NCBI RefSeq assembly: GCF_050947335.1
Contig: NW_027473317.1
Location: 3,782,001 to 3,846,000 of the forward strand
From: Megachile rotundata
Taxonomy: Eukaryota; Arthropoda; Insecta; Hymenoptera; Megachilidae
Direction: 5' to 3'
Length of the DNA stretch: 64,000 bases
Shown here: piece by piece, positions 41,238 to 56,035 of the stretch
Layout of the letters: the number at the start of each line of letters is the position of its first letter
Numbering within the stretch: position 1 is the first letter of the stretch
Translations under genes and position numbers: made by a program
Notes under the pieces: generated by a model
Seen by the model: the letters and a program-made list of their open reading frames with translations, nothing else
Databases searched by the model: none
Told to the model about the DNA's origin: nothing

Positions 41238-44200
41238 TGTATGATTGTGATTGTATGATTATGATTGTATGATTGTGATTCTTTGATTGTGATTGTATGA
41301 TTATGATTGTATGATTGTGATTGTATGATTGTGATTGTGTGATTGTGATTGTATGATTCTGATCGTATGATTGTGATTCTTTGATTGCGATTGTATGATT
41401 GTGATTGTATGATTGTTATTGTATGATTGTGATTGTATGATTGTGATTGTATGATTGGCATCGTATGATTGTGATTGTGTGATTGCGATTGTATGATTGT
41501 GACTGTATGATTGTGATTGTATGATTGTCATTGTATGATTGTGATTGTATGATTATGATTGTATGATTGTCATTGTATGATTGTGATTGTGTGATTGTGA
41601 TTGCATGATTGTGATTGTATGATTGTGATTGTATGATTACGATCGTATGATTGTGATTGTTTGATTGTGATTGTATGATTGGCATCGTATGATTGTGATT
41701 GTGTGATTGCGATTGTATGATTGTGACTGTATGATTGTGATTGTATGATTGTCATTGTATGATTGTGATTGTATGATTATGATTGTATGATTGTCATTGT
41801 ATGATTGTGATTGTGTGATTGTGATTGTATGATTGTGATTGTATGATTGTGATTGTATGATTATGATCGTATGATTGTGATTGTATGATTGTGATTGTAT
41901 GATTGTGATTGTACGATTGTGATTGCATGATTGTGATTGCATGATTGTGATTGTATGATTGTGATTGTATGATTGTGATTGTATGATTGTTTCTGTATGA
42001 TTGTGATTGTATGATTGCGATTGTATGATTCTGATTGTATGATTGTGATTGTGTGATTGTGATTGTGTGATTGTGATAGTATAATTGTGATTGTATGATT
42101 GTGATTGTATGATTGTGATTGTATGATTGCGATTGTATGATTCTGATTGTATGATTGTGATTGTATGATCGTGATTGTATGATCGTGATTGTATGATCGT
42201 GATTGTGAGATAGTGATTGTATGATTGTGGTTGTATGATTGTGATTGTATGATTGTGATTGTATGATTGTGATTGTATGATTGTGTTTGCATGATTGTGA
42301 TTGTATGATCGTGATTGTGAGATTGTGATTGTATGATTGTGATTGTATGATTGTGATTGTATGATTGTGATTGTATGATTGTGATTGTATGATTGCGATT
42401 GTATGATTGTCATTGTATGATAGTAATTGTATGATTGTGATTGTATGATTGTCATTGTATGATTGCGATTGTATGATTGTGATTGTATGATTGTGATTGT
42501 ATGATTGTGATCGTATGATTGTGATCGTATGATTGTGATTGTATAATTGTGATTGTATGATTGTGATTGTATGATTGTGATTGTATGATTGCGATTGTAT
42601 GATTCTGATTGTATGATTGTGATTGTATGATTGTGATTGTATGATCGTGATTGTATGATCGTGATTGTGAGATTGTGATTGTATGATTGTGGTTGTATGA
42701 TTGTGATTGTATGATTGTGATTGTATGATTGTGATCGTATGATTGCGATTCTTTGATTGCGATTGTATGATTGTGATTGTATGATTGTGATTGTATGATT
42801 GTGATTGTATGATTGTGATTGTATGATTGTGATTGTATGATTTTGATTGTATGATCGTGATTGTATGATCGTGATTGTGAGATCGTGATTGTATGATTGT
42901 GATTGTATGATTGTGATTGTATGATTGTGATTGTATGATTGTGATTGTATGATAGTGATTGTATGATTGTGATTGTATGATTGTCATTGTATGATTGTGA
43001 TTGTATGATTGTGATTGTATGATTGTGATCGTATGATTGTGATCGTATGATTGTGATCGTATGATTGTGATCGTATGATTGTGATCGTATGATTGTGATT
43101 GTATGATTGTGATTGTATGATTGTGATTGTGTGATTGTGATTGTGAGATTGTGATTGTATGATTTTGATTGTATGATCGTGATTCTATGATCGTGATTGT
43201 GAGATTTTGATTGTGTGATTGTGATTGTATGATTGTGATTGTATGATTGTGATTGTATGATTGTGATTGTATGATTGTGATTGTACGATTGTGATTGTGT
43301 GATTGTGATTGTATGATTCTGATCGTATGATTGAGATTCTTTGATTGCGATTGTATGATTTTGATTGTATGATTGTGATTGTATGATTGTGATTGTATGA
43401 CTGTGATTGTATGATTGGCATCGTATGATTGTGATTGTGTGATTGCGATTGTATGATTGTGACTGTATGATTGTGATTGTATGATTGTCATTGTATGATT
43501 GTGATTGTATGATTATGATTGTATGATTGTCGTTGTATGATTGTGATTGTGTGATTGTGATTGTATGATTGTGATTGTATGATTGTGATTGTATGATTAT
43601 GATCGTATGATTGTGATTGTATGATTGTGATTGTATGATTGTGATTGTATGATTGTGATTGCATGATTGTGATTGCATGATTGTGATTGTATGATTGTGA
43701 TTGTATGATTGTGATTGTATGATTGTTTCTGTATGATTGTGATTGTATGATTGCGATTGTATGATTGCGATTGTATGATTGTGATTGTATGATCGTGATT
43801 ATATGATCGTGATTGTATGATCGTGATTGTGAGATTGTGATTGTATGATTGTGGTTGTATGATTGTGATTGTATGATTGTGATTGTATGATTGTGATTGT
43901 ATGATTGTGATTGTATGATTGTGTTTGCATGATTGTGATTCTATGATTGTGATTGCGTGATTGTGATTGTATGATTGTGATTGTATGATTGTGATTGTAT
44001 GATTGTGATTGTATGATAGTAATTGTATGATTGTCAATGTATGATTGTGATTGTATGATTGTGATCGTATGATTGTGATCGTATGATTGTGATCGTATGA
44101 TTGTGATCGTATGATTGTGATCGTATGAGTGTGATTGTATGATTGTGATTGTATGATTGTGATTGTATGATTGTGATTGTATGATTGTGATTGTATGATT

Positions 44201-45293
44201 GTGATTGTATGATTGTGACCGTATGATTGTGATCGTATGATTGTGATTCTTTGATTGCGATTGTATGATTGTGATTGTATGATTGTGATTGTATGATTGT
44301 GATTGTATGATTGTGATTGTATGATTGTGATTGTATGATTGTGATTGTATGATTGCGATTGTATGATTGTGATTGTATGATTGTGATTGTATGATTGTGA
44401 TCGTATGATTGTGGTCGTATGATTGTGATTGTATGATTGTGATTGTATGATTGTGATTGTATGATTGCGATTGTATGATTGTGATTGTATGATTGTGATT
44501 GTATGATTGTGATCGTATGATTGTGGTCGTATGATTGTGATTGTATAATGGTGATTGTATGATTGCGATTGTATGATTGTGATTGTATGATTGTGATCGT
44601 ATGATTGTGATCGTATAATTGCGATTGTATGATTGTGACTGTATGATTGTGATTGTATGATTGTGATTGTATGATTGTGATTGTATGATTGTGATTGTAT
44701 GATTGTGACTGTATGATTGTGATTGTTTGATTGTGATTGTATGATTGTGATTGTGTGATTGTGATTGTATGATTCTGATAGTATGATTGTGATTGTAAGA
44801 TTGTGATTGTGTGATTGCGATTGTATGATTGTGACTATATGATTGTGATTGTATGATTGTCATTGTATGATTGTGATTGTATGATTATGATTGTATGATT
44901 GTGATTCTTTGATTGTGATTGTATGATTATGATTGTATGATTGTGATTGTATGATTGTGATTGTGTGATTGTGATTGTATGATTCTGATCGTATGATTGT
45001 GATTCTTTGATTCCGATTGTATGATTGTGATTGTATGATTGTTATTGTATAATTGTGATCGTATGATTGTGATTGTGTGATTGCGATTGTATGATTGTGA
45101 CTGTATGATTGTGATTGTATGATTGTGATTGTATGATTGTGATTGTATGATTATGATTGTATGATTGTGATTGTATGATTGTGATTGTGTGATTGTGATT
45201 GTATGATTCTGATCGTATGATTGTGATTGTAAGATTGTGATTGTGTGATTGCGATTGTATGATTGTGACTGTATGATTGTGATTGTATGATTG
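41010..45293. repeat. Module alpha-C, copy 2 (4,284 bp)
   Basis: It is almost identical to copy 3, 8,736 bp downstream (624 units). Copies 2 and 3 share a gcatg unit followed by gattacg (about 41,602-41,641 and 50,338-50,377) that copy 1 lacks and that is not seen in copy 4. A private change is gtgaccg at about 44,217. Confidence 0.88.
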
Positions 45294-45521
45294 TCATTGT
45301 ATGATTGTGATTGTATGATTATGATTGTATGATTGTGCTTGTATGATTGTGATTGTGTGATTGTGATTGTATGATTGTGATTGTATGATTGTGATTGTAA
45401 GATTGTGATTGTGTGATTGTGATTGTATGATTCTGATAGTATGATTGTGATTGTAAGATTGTGATTGTGTGATTGCGATTGTATGATTGTGACTGTATGA
45501 TTGTGATTGTATGATTGTCAT
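45294..45521. repeat. S marker, beta type (starts B3)
   Basis: Beta flank; 14,448 bp after the S that starts B1. Confidence 0.9.
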
Positions 45522-48500
45522 TGTATGATTGTGATTGTATGATTATGATTGTATGATTGTGATTCTTTGATTGTGATTGTATGATTATGATTGTATGATT
45601 GTGATTGTATGATTGTGATTGTGTGATTGTGATTGTATGATTCTGATCGTATGATTGTGATTCTTTGATTGCGATTGTATGATTGTGATTGTATGATTGT
45701 TATTGTATGATTGTGATTGTATGATTGGCATCGTATGATTGTGATTGTGTGATTGCGATTGTATGATTGTGACTGTATGATTGTGATTGTATGATTGTCA
45801 TTGTATGATTGTGATTGTATGATTATGATTGTATGATTGTCATTGTATGATTGTGATTGTGTGATTGTGATTGTATGATTGTGATTGTATGATTGTGATT
45901 GTATGATTATGATCGTATGATTGCGATTGTATGATTGTGATTGTATGATTGTGATTGTATGATTGTGATTGTATGGTTGTGATCGTATGATTGCGATTCT
46001 TTGATTGCGATTGTATGACTGTGATTGTATGATTGTGATTGTATGATTGTGATTGTATGATTGTGATTGTATGATCGTGATTGTATGATCGTGATTGTGA
46101 GATTGTGATTGTATGATTGTGATTGTATGATTGTGATTGTATGATTGTGATTGTATGATTGTTTCTGTATGATTGTGACTGTATGATTGTGATTGTATGA
46201 TTGTCATTGTATGATTGTGATTGTATGATTATGATTGTATGATTGTGATTCTTTGATTGTGATTGTATGATTATGATTGTATGATTGTGATTGTATGATT
46301 GTGATTGTGTGATTGTGATTGTATGATTCTGATCGTATGATTGTGATTCTTTGATTGCGATTGTATGATTGTGATTGTATGATTGTCATTGTATGATTGT
46401 GATTGTATGATTATGATTGTATGATTGTCATTGTATGATTGTGACTGTGTGATTGTGATTGTATGATTGTGATTGTATGATTGTGATTGTATGATTATGA
46501 TCGTATGATTGTGATTGTATGATTGTGATTGTATGATTGTGATTGTACGATTGTGATTGCATGATTGTGATTGCATGATTGTGATTGTATGATTGTGATT
46601 GTATGATTGTGATTGTATGATTGTTTCTGTATGATTGTGATTGTATGATTGCGATTGTATGATTCTGATTGTATGATTGTGATTGTGTGATTGTGATTGT
46701 GTGATTGTGATAGTATAATTGTGATTGTATGATTGTGATTGTATGATTGTGATTGTATGATTGCGATTGTATGATTCTGATTGTATGATTGTGATTGTAT
46801 GATCGTGATTGTATGATCGTGATTGTATGATCGTGATTGTGAGATAGTGATTGTATGATTGTGGTTGTATGATTGTGATTGTATGATTGTGATTGTATGA
46901 TTGTGATTGTATGATTGTGTTTGCATGATTGTGATTGTATGATCGTGATTGTGAGATTGTGATTGTATGATTGTGATTGTATGATTGTGATTGTATGATT
47001 GTGATTGTATGATTGTGATTGTATGATTGCGATTGTATGATTGTCATTGTATGATAGTAATTGTATGATTGTGATTGTATGATTGTCATTGTATGATTGC
47101 GATTGTATGATTGTGATTGTATGATTGTGATTGTATGATTGTGATCGTATGATTGTGATCGTATGATTGTGATTGTGTAATTGTGATTGTATGATTGTGA
47201 TTGTATGATTGTGATTGTATGATTGCGATTGTATGATTCTGATTGTATGATTGTGATTGTATGATTGTGATTGTATGATTGTGATTGTATGATTGTGATT
47301 GTATGATTGCGATTGTATGATTCTGATTGTATGATTGTGATTGTATGATTGTGATTGTATGATCGTGATTGTATGATCGTGATTGTGAGATTGTGATTGT
47401 ATGATTGTGGTTGTATGATTGTGATTGTATGATTGTGATTGTATGATTGTGATCGTATGATTGCGATTCTTTGATTGCGATTGTATGATTGTGATTGTAT
47501 GATTGTGATTGTATGATTGTGATTGTATGATTGTGATTGTATGATTGTGATTGTATGATTTTGATTGTATGATCGTGATTGTATGATCGTGATTGTGAGA
47601 TCGTGATTGTGAGATCGTGATTGTATGATTGTGATTGTATGATTGTGATTGTATGATTGTGATTGTATGATTGTGATTGTATGATAGTGATTGTATGATT
47701 GTGATTGTATGATTGTCATTGTATGATTGTGATTGTATGATTGTGATTGTATGATTGTGATCGTATGATTGTGATCGTATGATTGTGATCGTATGATTGT
47801 GATCGTATGATTGTGATTGTATGATTGTGATTGTATGATTGTGATTGTGTGATTGTGATTGTGAGGTTGTGATTGTATGATTTTGATTGTATGATCGTGA
47901 TTCTATGATCGTGATTGTGAGATTTTGATTGTGTGATTGTGATTGTATGATTGTGATTGTATGATTGTGATTGTATGATTGTGATTGTATGATTGTGATT
48001 GTATGATTGTGATTGTATGATTGTGATTGTATGATAGTAATTGTATGATTGTGATTGTATGATTGTGATTGTATGATTGTGATTGTATGATTGTTTCTGT
48101 ATGATTGTGATTGTATGATTGCGATTGTATGATTCTGATTGTATGATTGTGATTGTACGATTGTGATTGCATGATTGTGATTGCATGATTGTGATTGTAT
48201 GATTGTGATTGTATGATTGTGATTGTATGATTGTTTCTGTATGATTGTGATTGTATGATTGCGATTGTATGATTCTGATTGTATGATTGTGATTGTGTGA
48301 TTGTGATTGTGTGATTGTGATAGTATAATTGTGATTGTATGATTGTGATTGTATGATTGTGATTGTATGATTGCGATTGTATGATTCTGATTGTATGATT
48401 GTGATTGTATGATCGTGATTGTATGATCGTGATTGTATGATCGTGATTGTGAGATAGTGATTGTATGATTGTGGTTGTATGATTGTGATTGTATGATTGT

Positions 48501-49745
48501 GATTGTATGATTGTGATTGTATGATTGTGTTTGCATGATTGTGATTGTATGATCGTGATTGTATGATCGTGATTGTATGATCGTGATTGTATGATCGTGA
48601 TTGTATAATTGTGATTGTATGATTGTGATTGTATGATTGTGATTGTATGATTGCGATTGTATGATTCTGATTGTATGATTGTGATTGTATGATTGTGATT
48701 GTATGATCGTGATTATATGATCGTGATTGTATGATCGTGATTGTGAGATTGTGATTGAATGATTGTGGTTGTATGATTGTGATTGTATGATTGTGATTGT
48801 ATGATTGTGATTGTATGATTGTGTTTGCATGATTGTGATTGTATGATTGTGATTGCGTGATTGTGATTGTATGATTGTGATTGTATGATTGTGATTGTAT
48901 GATTGTGATTGTATGATTGCGATTGTATGATTGTGATTGTATGATTGTGATTGTATGATTGTGATCGTATGATTGCGATTCTTTGATTGTTTCTGTATGA
49001 TTGTGTTTGTATGAATGTGATTGTATGATTTTGATTGTATGATTGCGATTGTATGATTGTGATTGTGTGATTGTGATTGTGAGATTGTGATTGTATGATT
49101 TTGATTGTATGATCGTGATTCTATGATCGTGATTGTGAGACTTTGATTGTATGATTGTGATCGTATGATTGTGATTGTATGATTGTGATTGTATGATTGT
49201 GATTGTATGATTGTGATTGTATGATTGTGATTGTATGATAGTAATTGTATGATTGTGATTGTATGATTGTCATTGTATGATTGTGATTGTATGACTGTGA
49301 TTGTATGATTGTGATTGTATGATTGTGATTGTATGATTGTGATTGTATGATTGTGATTGTATGATTGTGATCGTATGATTGTGGTTCTTTGATTGCGATT
49401 GTATGATTGTGATTGTATGATTGTGATTGTATGATTGTGATTGTATGATTGTGATTGTATGATTGTGATTGTATGATTGTGATTGTATGATTGTGATTGT
49501 ATGATTGTGATTATATGATTGTGATTGTATGAATGCGATTGTATGATTGTGACTGTATGATTGTGATTGTATGATTGTCATTGTATGATTGTGATTGTAT
49601 GATTATGATTGTATGATTGTGATTGTATGATTGTGATTGTGTGATTGTGATTGTATGATTCTGATCATATGATTGTGATTGTAAGATTGTGATTGTGTGA
49701 TTGCGATTGTATGATTGCGACTGTATGATTGTGATTGTATGATTG
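45294..49745. repeat. Module B, copy 3 (4,452 bp, internally deleted)
   Basis: It starts with a beta S like B1. Alignment to B1 is at 14,448 bp on the left and 13,804 bp for the middle, so 644 bp (46 units) including the gamma S have been lost. Its right part matches B2 at 8,708 then 8,736 bp. It also carries a second gtgag-gatcg unit near 47,600. Confidence 0.85.
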
Positions 49746-49973
49746 TCATTGTATGATTGTGATTGTATGATTATGATTGTATGATTGTGCTTGTATGATT
49801 GTGATTGTGTGATTGTGATTGTATGATTGTGATTGTATGATTGTGATTGTAAGATTGTGATTGTGTGATTGTGATTGTATGATTCTGATAGTATGATTGT
49901 GATTGTAAGATTGTGATTGTGTGATTGCGATTGTATGATTGTGACTGTATGATTGTGATTGTATGATTGTCAT
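49746..49973. repeat. S marker, alpha type (starts C3)
   Basis: Alpha flank; 8,736 bp after the S that starts C2. Confidence 0.9.
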
Positions 49974-52900
49974 TGTATGATTGTGATTGTATGATTATGA
50001 TTGTATGATTGTGATTCTTTGATTGTGATTGTATGATTATGATTGTATGATTGTGATTGTATGATTGTGATTGTGTGATTGTGATTGTATGATTCTGATC
50101 GTATGATTGTGATTCTTTGATTGCGATTGTATGATTGTGATTGTATGATTGTTATTGTATGATTGTGATTGTATGATTGTGATTGTATGATTGGCATCGT
50201 ATGATTGTGATTGTGTGATTGCGATTGTATGATTGTGACTGTATGATTGTGATTGTATGATTGTCATTGTATGATTGTGATTGTATGATTATGATTGTAT
50301 GATTGTCATTGTATGATTGTGATTGTGTGATTGTGATTGCATGATTGTGATTGTATGATTGTGATTGTATGATTACGATCGTATGATTGTGATTGTTTGA
50401 TTGTGATTGTATGATTGGCATCGTATGATTGTGATTGTGTGATTGCGATTGTATGATTGTGACTGTATGATTGTGATTGTATGATTGTCATTGTATGATC
50501 GTGATTGTATGATTATGATTGTATGATTGTCATTGTATGATTGTGATTGTGTGATTGTGATTGTATGATTGTGATTGTATGATTGTGATTGTATGATTAT
50601 GATCGTATGATTGTGATTGTATGATTGTGATTGTATGATTGTGATTGTACGATTGTGATTGCATGATTGTGATTGCATGATTGTGATTGTATGATTGTGA
50701 TTGTATGATTGTGATTGTATGATTGTTTCTGTATGATTGTGATTGTATGATTGCGATTGTATGATTCTGATTGTATGATTGTGATTGTGTGATTGTGATT
50801 GTGTGATTGTGATAGTATAATTGTGATTGTATGATTGTGATTGTATGATTGTGATTGTATGATTGCGATTGTATGATTCTGATTGTATGATTGTGATTGT
50901 ATGATCGTGATTGTATGATCGTGATTGTATGATCGTGATTGTGAGATAGTGATTGTATGATTGTGGTTGTATGATTGTGATTGTATGATTGTGATTGTAT
51001 GATTGTGATTGTATGATTGTGTTTGCATGATTGTGATTGTATGATCGTGATTGTGAGATTGTGATTGTATGATTGTGATTGTATGATTGTGATTGTATGA
51101 TTGTGATTGTATGATTGTGATTGTATGATTGCGATTGTATGATTGTCATTGTATGATAGTAATTGTATGATTGTGATTGTATGATTGTCATTGTATGATT
51201 GCGATTGTATGATTGTGATTGTATGATTGTGATTGTATGATTGTGATCGTATGATTGTGATCGTATGATTGTGATTGTATAATTGTGATTGTATGATTGT
51301 GATTGTATGATTGTGATTGTATGATTGCGATTGTATGATTCTGATTGTATGATTGTGATTGTATGATTGTGATTGTATGATCGTGATTGTATGATCGTGA
51401 TTGTGAGATTGTGATTGTATGATTGTGGTTGTATGATTGTGATTGTATGATTGTGATTGTATGATTGTGATCGTATGATTGCGATTCTTTGATTGCGATT
51501 GTATGATTGTGATTGTATGATTGTGATTGTATGATTGTGATTGTATGATTGTGATTGTATGATTGTGATTGTATGATTTTGATTGTATGATCGTGATTGT
51601 ATGATCGTGATTGTGAGATCGTGATTGTATGATTGTGATTGTATGATTGTGATTGTATGATTGTGATTGTATGATTGTGATTGTATGATAGTGATTGTAT
51701 GATTGTGATTGTATGATTGTCATTGTATGATTGTGATTGTATGATTGTGATTGTATGATTGTGATCGTATGATTGTGATCGTATGATTGTGATCGTATGA
51801 TTGTGATCGTATGATTGTGATCGTATGATTGTGATTGTATGATTGTGATTGTATGATTGTGATTGTGTGATTGTGATTGTGAGATTGTGATTGTATGATT
51901 TTGATTGTATGATCGTGATTCTATGATCGTGATTGTGAGATTTTGATTGTGTGATTGTGATTGTATGATTGTGATTGTATGATTGTGATTGTATGATTGT
52001 GATTGTATGATTGTGATTGTACGATTGTGATTGTGTGATTGTGATTGTATGATTCTGATCGTATGATTGAGATTCTTTGATTGCGATTGTATGATTTTGA
52101 TTGTATGATTGTGATTGTATGATTGTGATTGTATGACTGTGATTGTATGATTGGCATCGTATGATTGTGATTGTGTGATTGCGATTGTATGATTGTGACT
52201 GTATGATTGTGATTGTATGATTGTCATTGTATGATTGTGATTGTATGATTATGATTGTATGATTGTCGTTGTATGATTGTGATTGTGTGATTGTGATTGT
52301 ATGATTGTGATTGTATGATTGTGATTGTATGATTATGATCGTATGATTGTGATTGTATGATTGTGATTGTATGATTGTGATTGTATGATTGTGATTGCAT
52401 GATTGTGATTGCATGATTGTGATTGTATGATTGTGATTGTATGATTGTGATTGTATGATTGTTTCTGTATGATTGTGATTGTATGATTGCGATTGTATGA
52501 TTGCGATTGTATGATTGTGATTGTATGATCGTGATTATATGATCGTGATTGTATGATCGTGATTGTGAGATTGTGATTGTATGATTGTGGTTGTATGATT
52601 GTGATTGTATGATTGTGATTGTATGATTGTGATTGTATGATTGTGATTGTATGATTGTGTTTGCATGATTGTGATTCTATGATTGTGATTGCGTGATTGT
52701 GATTGTATGATTGTGATTGTATGATTGTGATTGTATGATTGTGATTGTATGATAGTAATTGTATGATTGTCAATGTATGATTGTGATTGTATGATTGTGA
52801 TCGTATGATTGTGATCGTATGATTGTGATCGTATGATTGTGATCGTATGATTGTGATCGTATGAGTGTGATTGTATGATTGTGATTGTATGATTGTGATT

Positions 52901-54029
52901 GTATGATTGTGATTGTATGATTGTGATTGTATGATTGTGATTGTATGATTGTGATCGTATGATTGTGATCGTATGATTGTGATTCTTTGATTGCGATTGT
53001 ATGATTGTGATTGTATGATTGTGATTGTATGATTGTGATTGTATGATTGTGATTGTATGATTGTGATTGTATGATTGTGATTGTATGATTGCGATTGTAT
53101 GATTGTGATTGTATGATTGTGATTGTATGATTGTGATCGTATGATTGTGGTCGTATGATTGTGATTGTATGATTGTGATTGTATGATTGTGATTGTATGA
53201 TTGCGATTGTATGATTGTGATTGTATGATTGTGATTGTATGATTGTGATCGTATGATTGTGGTCGTATGATTGTGATTGTATAATGGTGATTGTATGATT
53301 GCGATTGTATGATTGTGATTGTATGATTGTGATCGTATGATTGTGATCGTATAATTGCGATTGTATGATTGTGACTGTATGATTGTGATTGTATGATTGT
53401 GATTGTATGATTGTGATTGTATGATTGTGATTGTATGATTGTGACTGTATGATTGTGATTGTTTGATTGTGATTGTATGATTGTGATTGTGTGATTGTGA
53501 TTGTATGATTCTGATAGTATGATTGTGATTGTAAGATTGTGATTGTGTGATTGCGATTGTATGATTGTGACTATATGATTGTGATTGTATGATTGTCATT
53601 GTATGATTGTGATTGTATGATTATGATTGTATGATTGTGATTCTTTGATTGTGATTGTATGATTATGATTGTATGATTGTGATTGTATGATTGTGATTGT
53701 GTGATTGTGATTGTATGATTCTGATCGTATGATTGTGATTCTTTGATTCCGATTGTATGATTGTGATTGTATGATTGTTATTGTATAATTGTGATCGTAT
53801 GATTGTGATTGTGTGATTGCGATTGTATGATTGTGACTGTATGATTGTGATTGTATGATTGTGATTGTATGATTGTGATTGTATGATTATGATTGTATGA
53901 TTGTGATTGTATGATTGTGATTGTGTGATTGTGATTGTATGATTCTGATCGTATGATTGTGATTGTAAGATTGTGATTGTGTGATTGCGATTGTATGATT
54001 GTGACTGTATGATTGTGATTGTATGATTG
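49746..54029. repeat. Module alpha-C, copy 3 (4,284 bp)
   Basis: Same length as copy 2, at a constant offset of 8,736 bp. One difference I can see is gatcg at about 50,497, where copy 2 has gattg. At about 52,953 it keeps gatcg where copy 2 has gaccg. Confidence 0.88.
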
Positions 54030-54257
54030 TCATTGTATGATTGTGATTGTATGATTATGATTGTATGATTGTGCTTGTATGATTGTGATTGTGTGATTGT
54101 GATTGTATGATTGTGATTGTATGATTGTGATTGTAAGATTGTGATTGTGTGATTGTGATTGTATGATTCTGATAGTATGATTGTGATTGTAAGATTGTGA
54201 TTGTGTGATTGCGATTGTATGATTGTGACTGTATGATTGTGATTGTATGATTGTCAT
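54030..54257. repeat. S marker, beta type (starts D1)
   Basis: Beta flank; 8,736 bp after the S that starts B3. Confidence 0.9.
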
Positions 54258-55807
54258 TGTATGATTGTGATTGTATGATTATGATTGTATGATTGTGATT
54301 CTTTGATTGTGATTGTATGATTATGATTGTATGATTGTGATTGTATGATTGTGATTGTGTGATTGTGATTGTATGATTCTGATCATATGATTGTGATTCT
54401 TTGATTGCGATTGTATGATTGTGATTGTATGATTGTTATTGTATGATTGTGATTGTATGATTGGCATCGTATGATTGTGATTGTGTGATTGCGATTGTAT
54501 GATTGTGACTGTATGATTGTGATTGTATGATTGTCATTGTATGATTGTGATTGTATGATTATGATTGTATGATTGTCATTGTATGATTGTGATTGTGTGA
54601 TTGTGATTGTATGATTGTGATTGTATGATTGTGATTGTATGATTATGATCGTATGATTGCGATTGTATGATTGTGATTGTATGATTGTGATTGTATGATT
54701 GTGATTGTATGGTTGTGATCGTATGATTGCGATTCTTTGATTGCGATTGTATGACTGTGATTGTATGATTGTGATTGTATGATTGTGATTGTATGATTGT
54801 GATTGTATGATCGTGATTGTATGATCGTGATTGTGAGATTGTGATTGTATGATTGTGATTGTATGATTGTGATTGTATGATTGTGATTGTATGATTGTTT
54901 CTGTATGATTGTGATTGTATGATTGCGATTGTATGATTCTGATTGTATGATTGTGATTGTGTGATTGTGATTGTGTGATTGTGATAGTATAATTGTGATT
55001 GTATGATTGTGATTGTATGTTTGTGATTGTATGATTGCGATTGTATGATTCTGATTGTATGATTGTGATTGCATGATCGTGATTGTATGATCGTGATTGT
55101 ATGATCGTGATTGTGAGATAGTGATTGTATGATTGTGGTTGTATGATTGTGATTGTATGATTGTGATTGTATGATTGTGATTGTATGATTGTGTTTGCAT
55201 GATTGTGATTGTATGATCGTGATTGTATGATCGTGATTGTATGATCGTGATTGTATAATTGTGATTGTATGATTGTGATTGTATGATTGTGATTGTATGA
55301 TTGCGATTGTATGATTCTGATTGTATGATTGTGATTGTATGATTGTGATTGTATGATCGTGATTATATGATCGTGATTGTATGATCGTGATTGTGAGATT
55401 GTGATTGTATGATTGTGGTTGTATGATTGTGATTGTATGATTGTGATTGTATGATTGTGATTGTATGATTGTGTTTGCATGATTGTGATTGTATGATTGT
55501 GATTGCGTGATTGTGATTGTATGATTGTGATTGTATGATTGTGATTGTATGATTGTGATTGTATGATTGCGATTGTATGATTGTGATTGTATGATTGTAA
55601 TTGTATGATTTTGATTGTATGATTGCGATTGTATGATTGTGATTGTGTGATTGTGATTGTATGATCGTGATTATATGATCGTGATTGTATGATCGTGATT
55701 GTGTGATTGTGATTGTATGATTCTGATCATATGATTGTGATTGTAAGATTGTGATTGTGTGATTGCGATTGTATGATTGCGACTGTATGATTGTGATTGT
55801 ATGATTG
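54030..55807. repeat. Module D, copy 1 (1,778 bp; shortened B)
   Basis: It starts with a beta S and continues like the left part of B, then passes early into the tail that precedes an alpha S. It reads as a B module with most of its interior removed. It matches D2 at an offset of 6,034 bp up to about 55.6 kb. It has gatcatatg at 54,381, where related copies have gatcg. Confidence 0.8.
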
Positions 55808-56035
55808 TCATTGTATGATTGTGATTGTATGATTATGATTGTATGATTGTGCTTGTATGATTGTGATTGTGTGATTGTGATTGTATGATTGTGATTGTAT
55901 GATTGTGATTGTAAGATTGTGATTGTGTGATTGTGATTGTATGATTCTGATAGTATGATTGTGATTGTAAGATTGTGATTGTGTGATTGCGATTGTATGA
56001 TTGTGACTGTATGATTGTGATTGTATGATTGTCAT
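55808..56035. repeat. S marker, alpha type (starts C4)
   Basis: Alpha flank; 6,062 bp after the S that starts C3. Confidence 0.9.
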
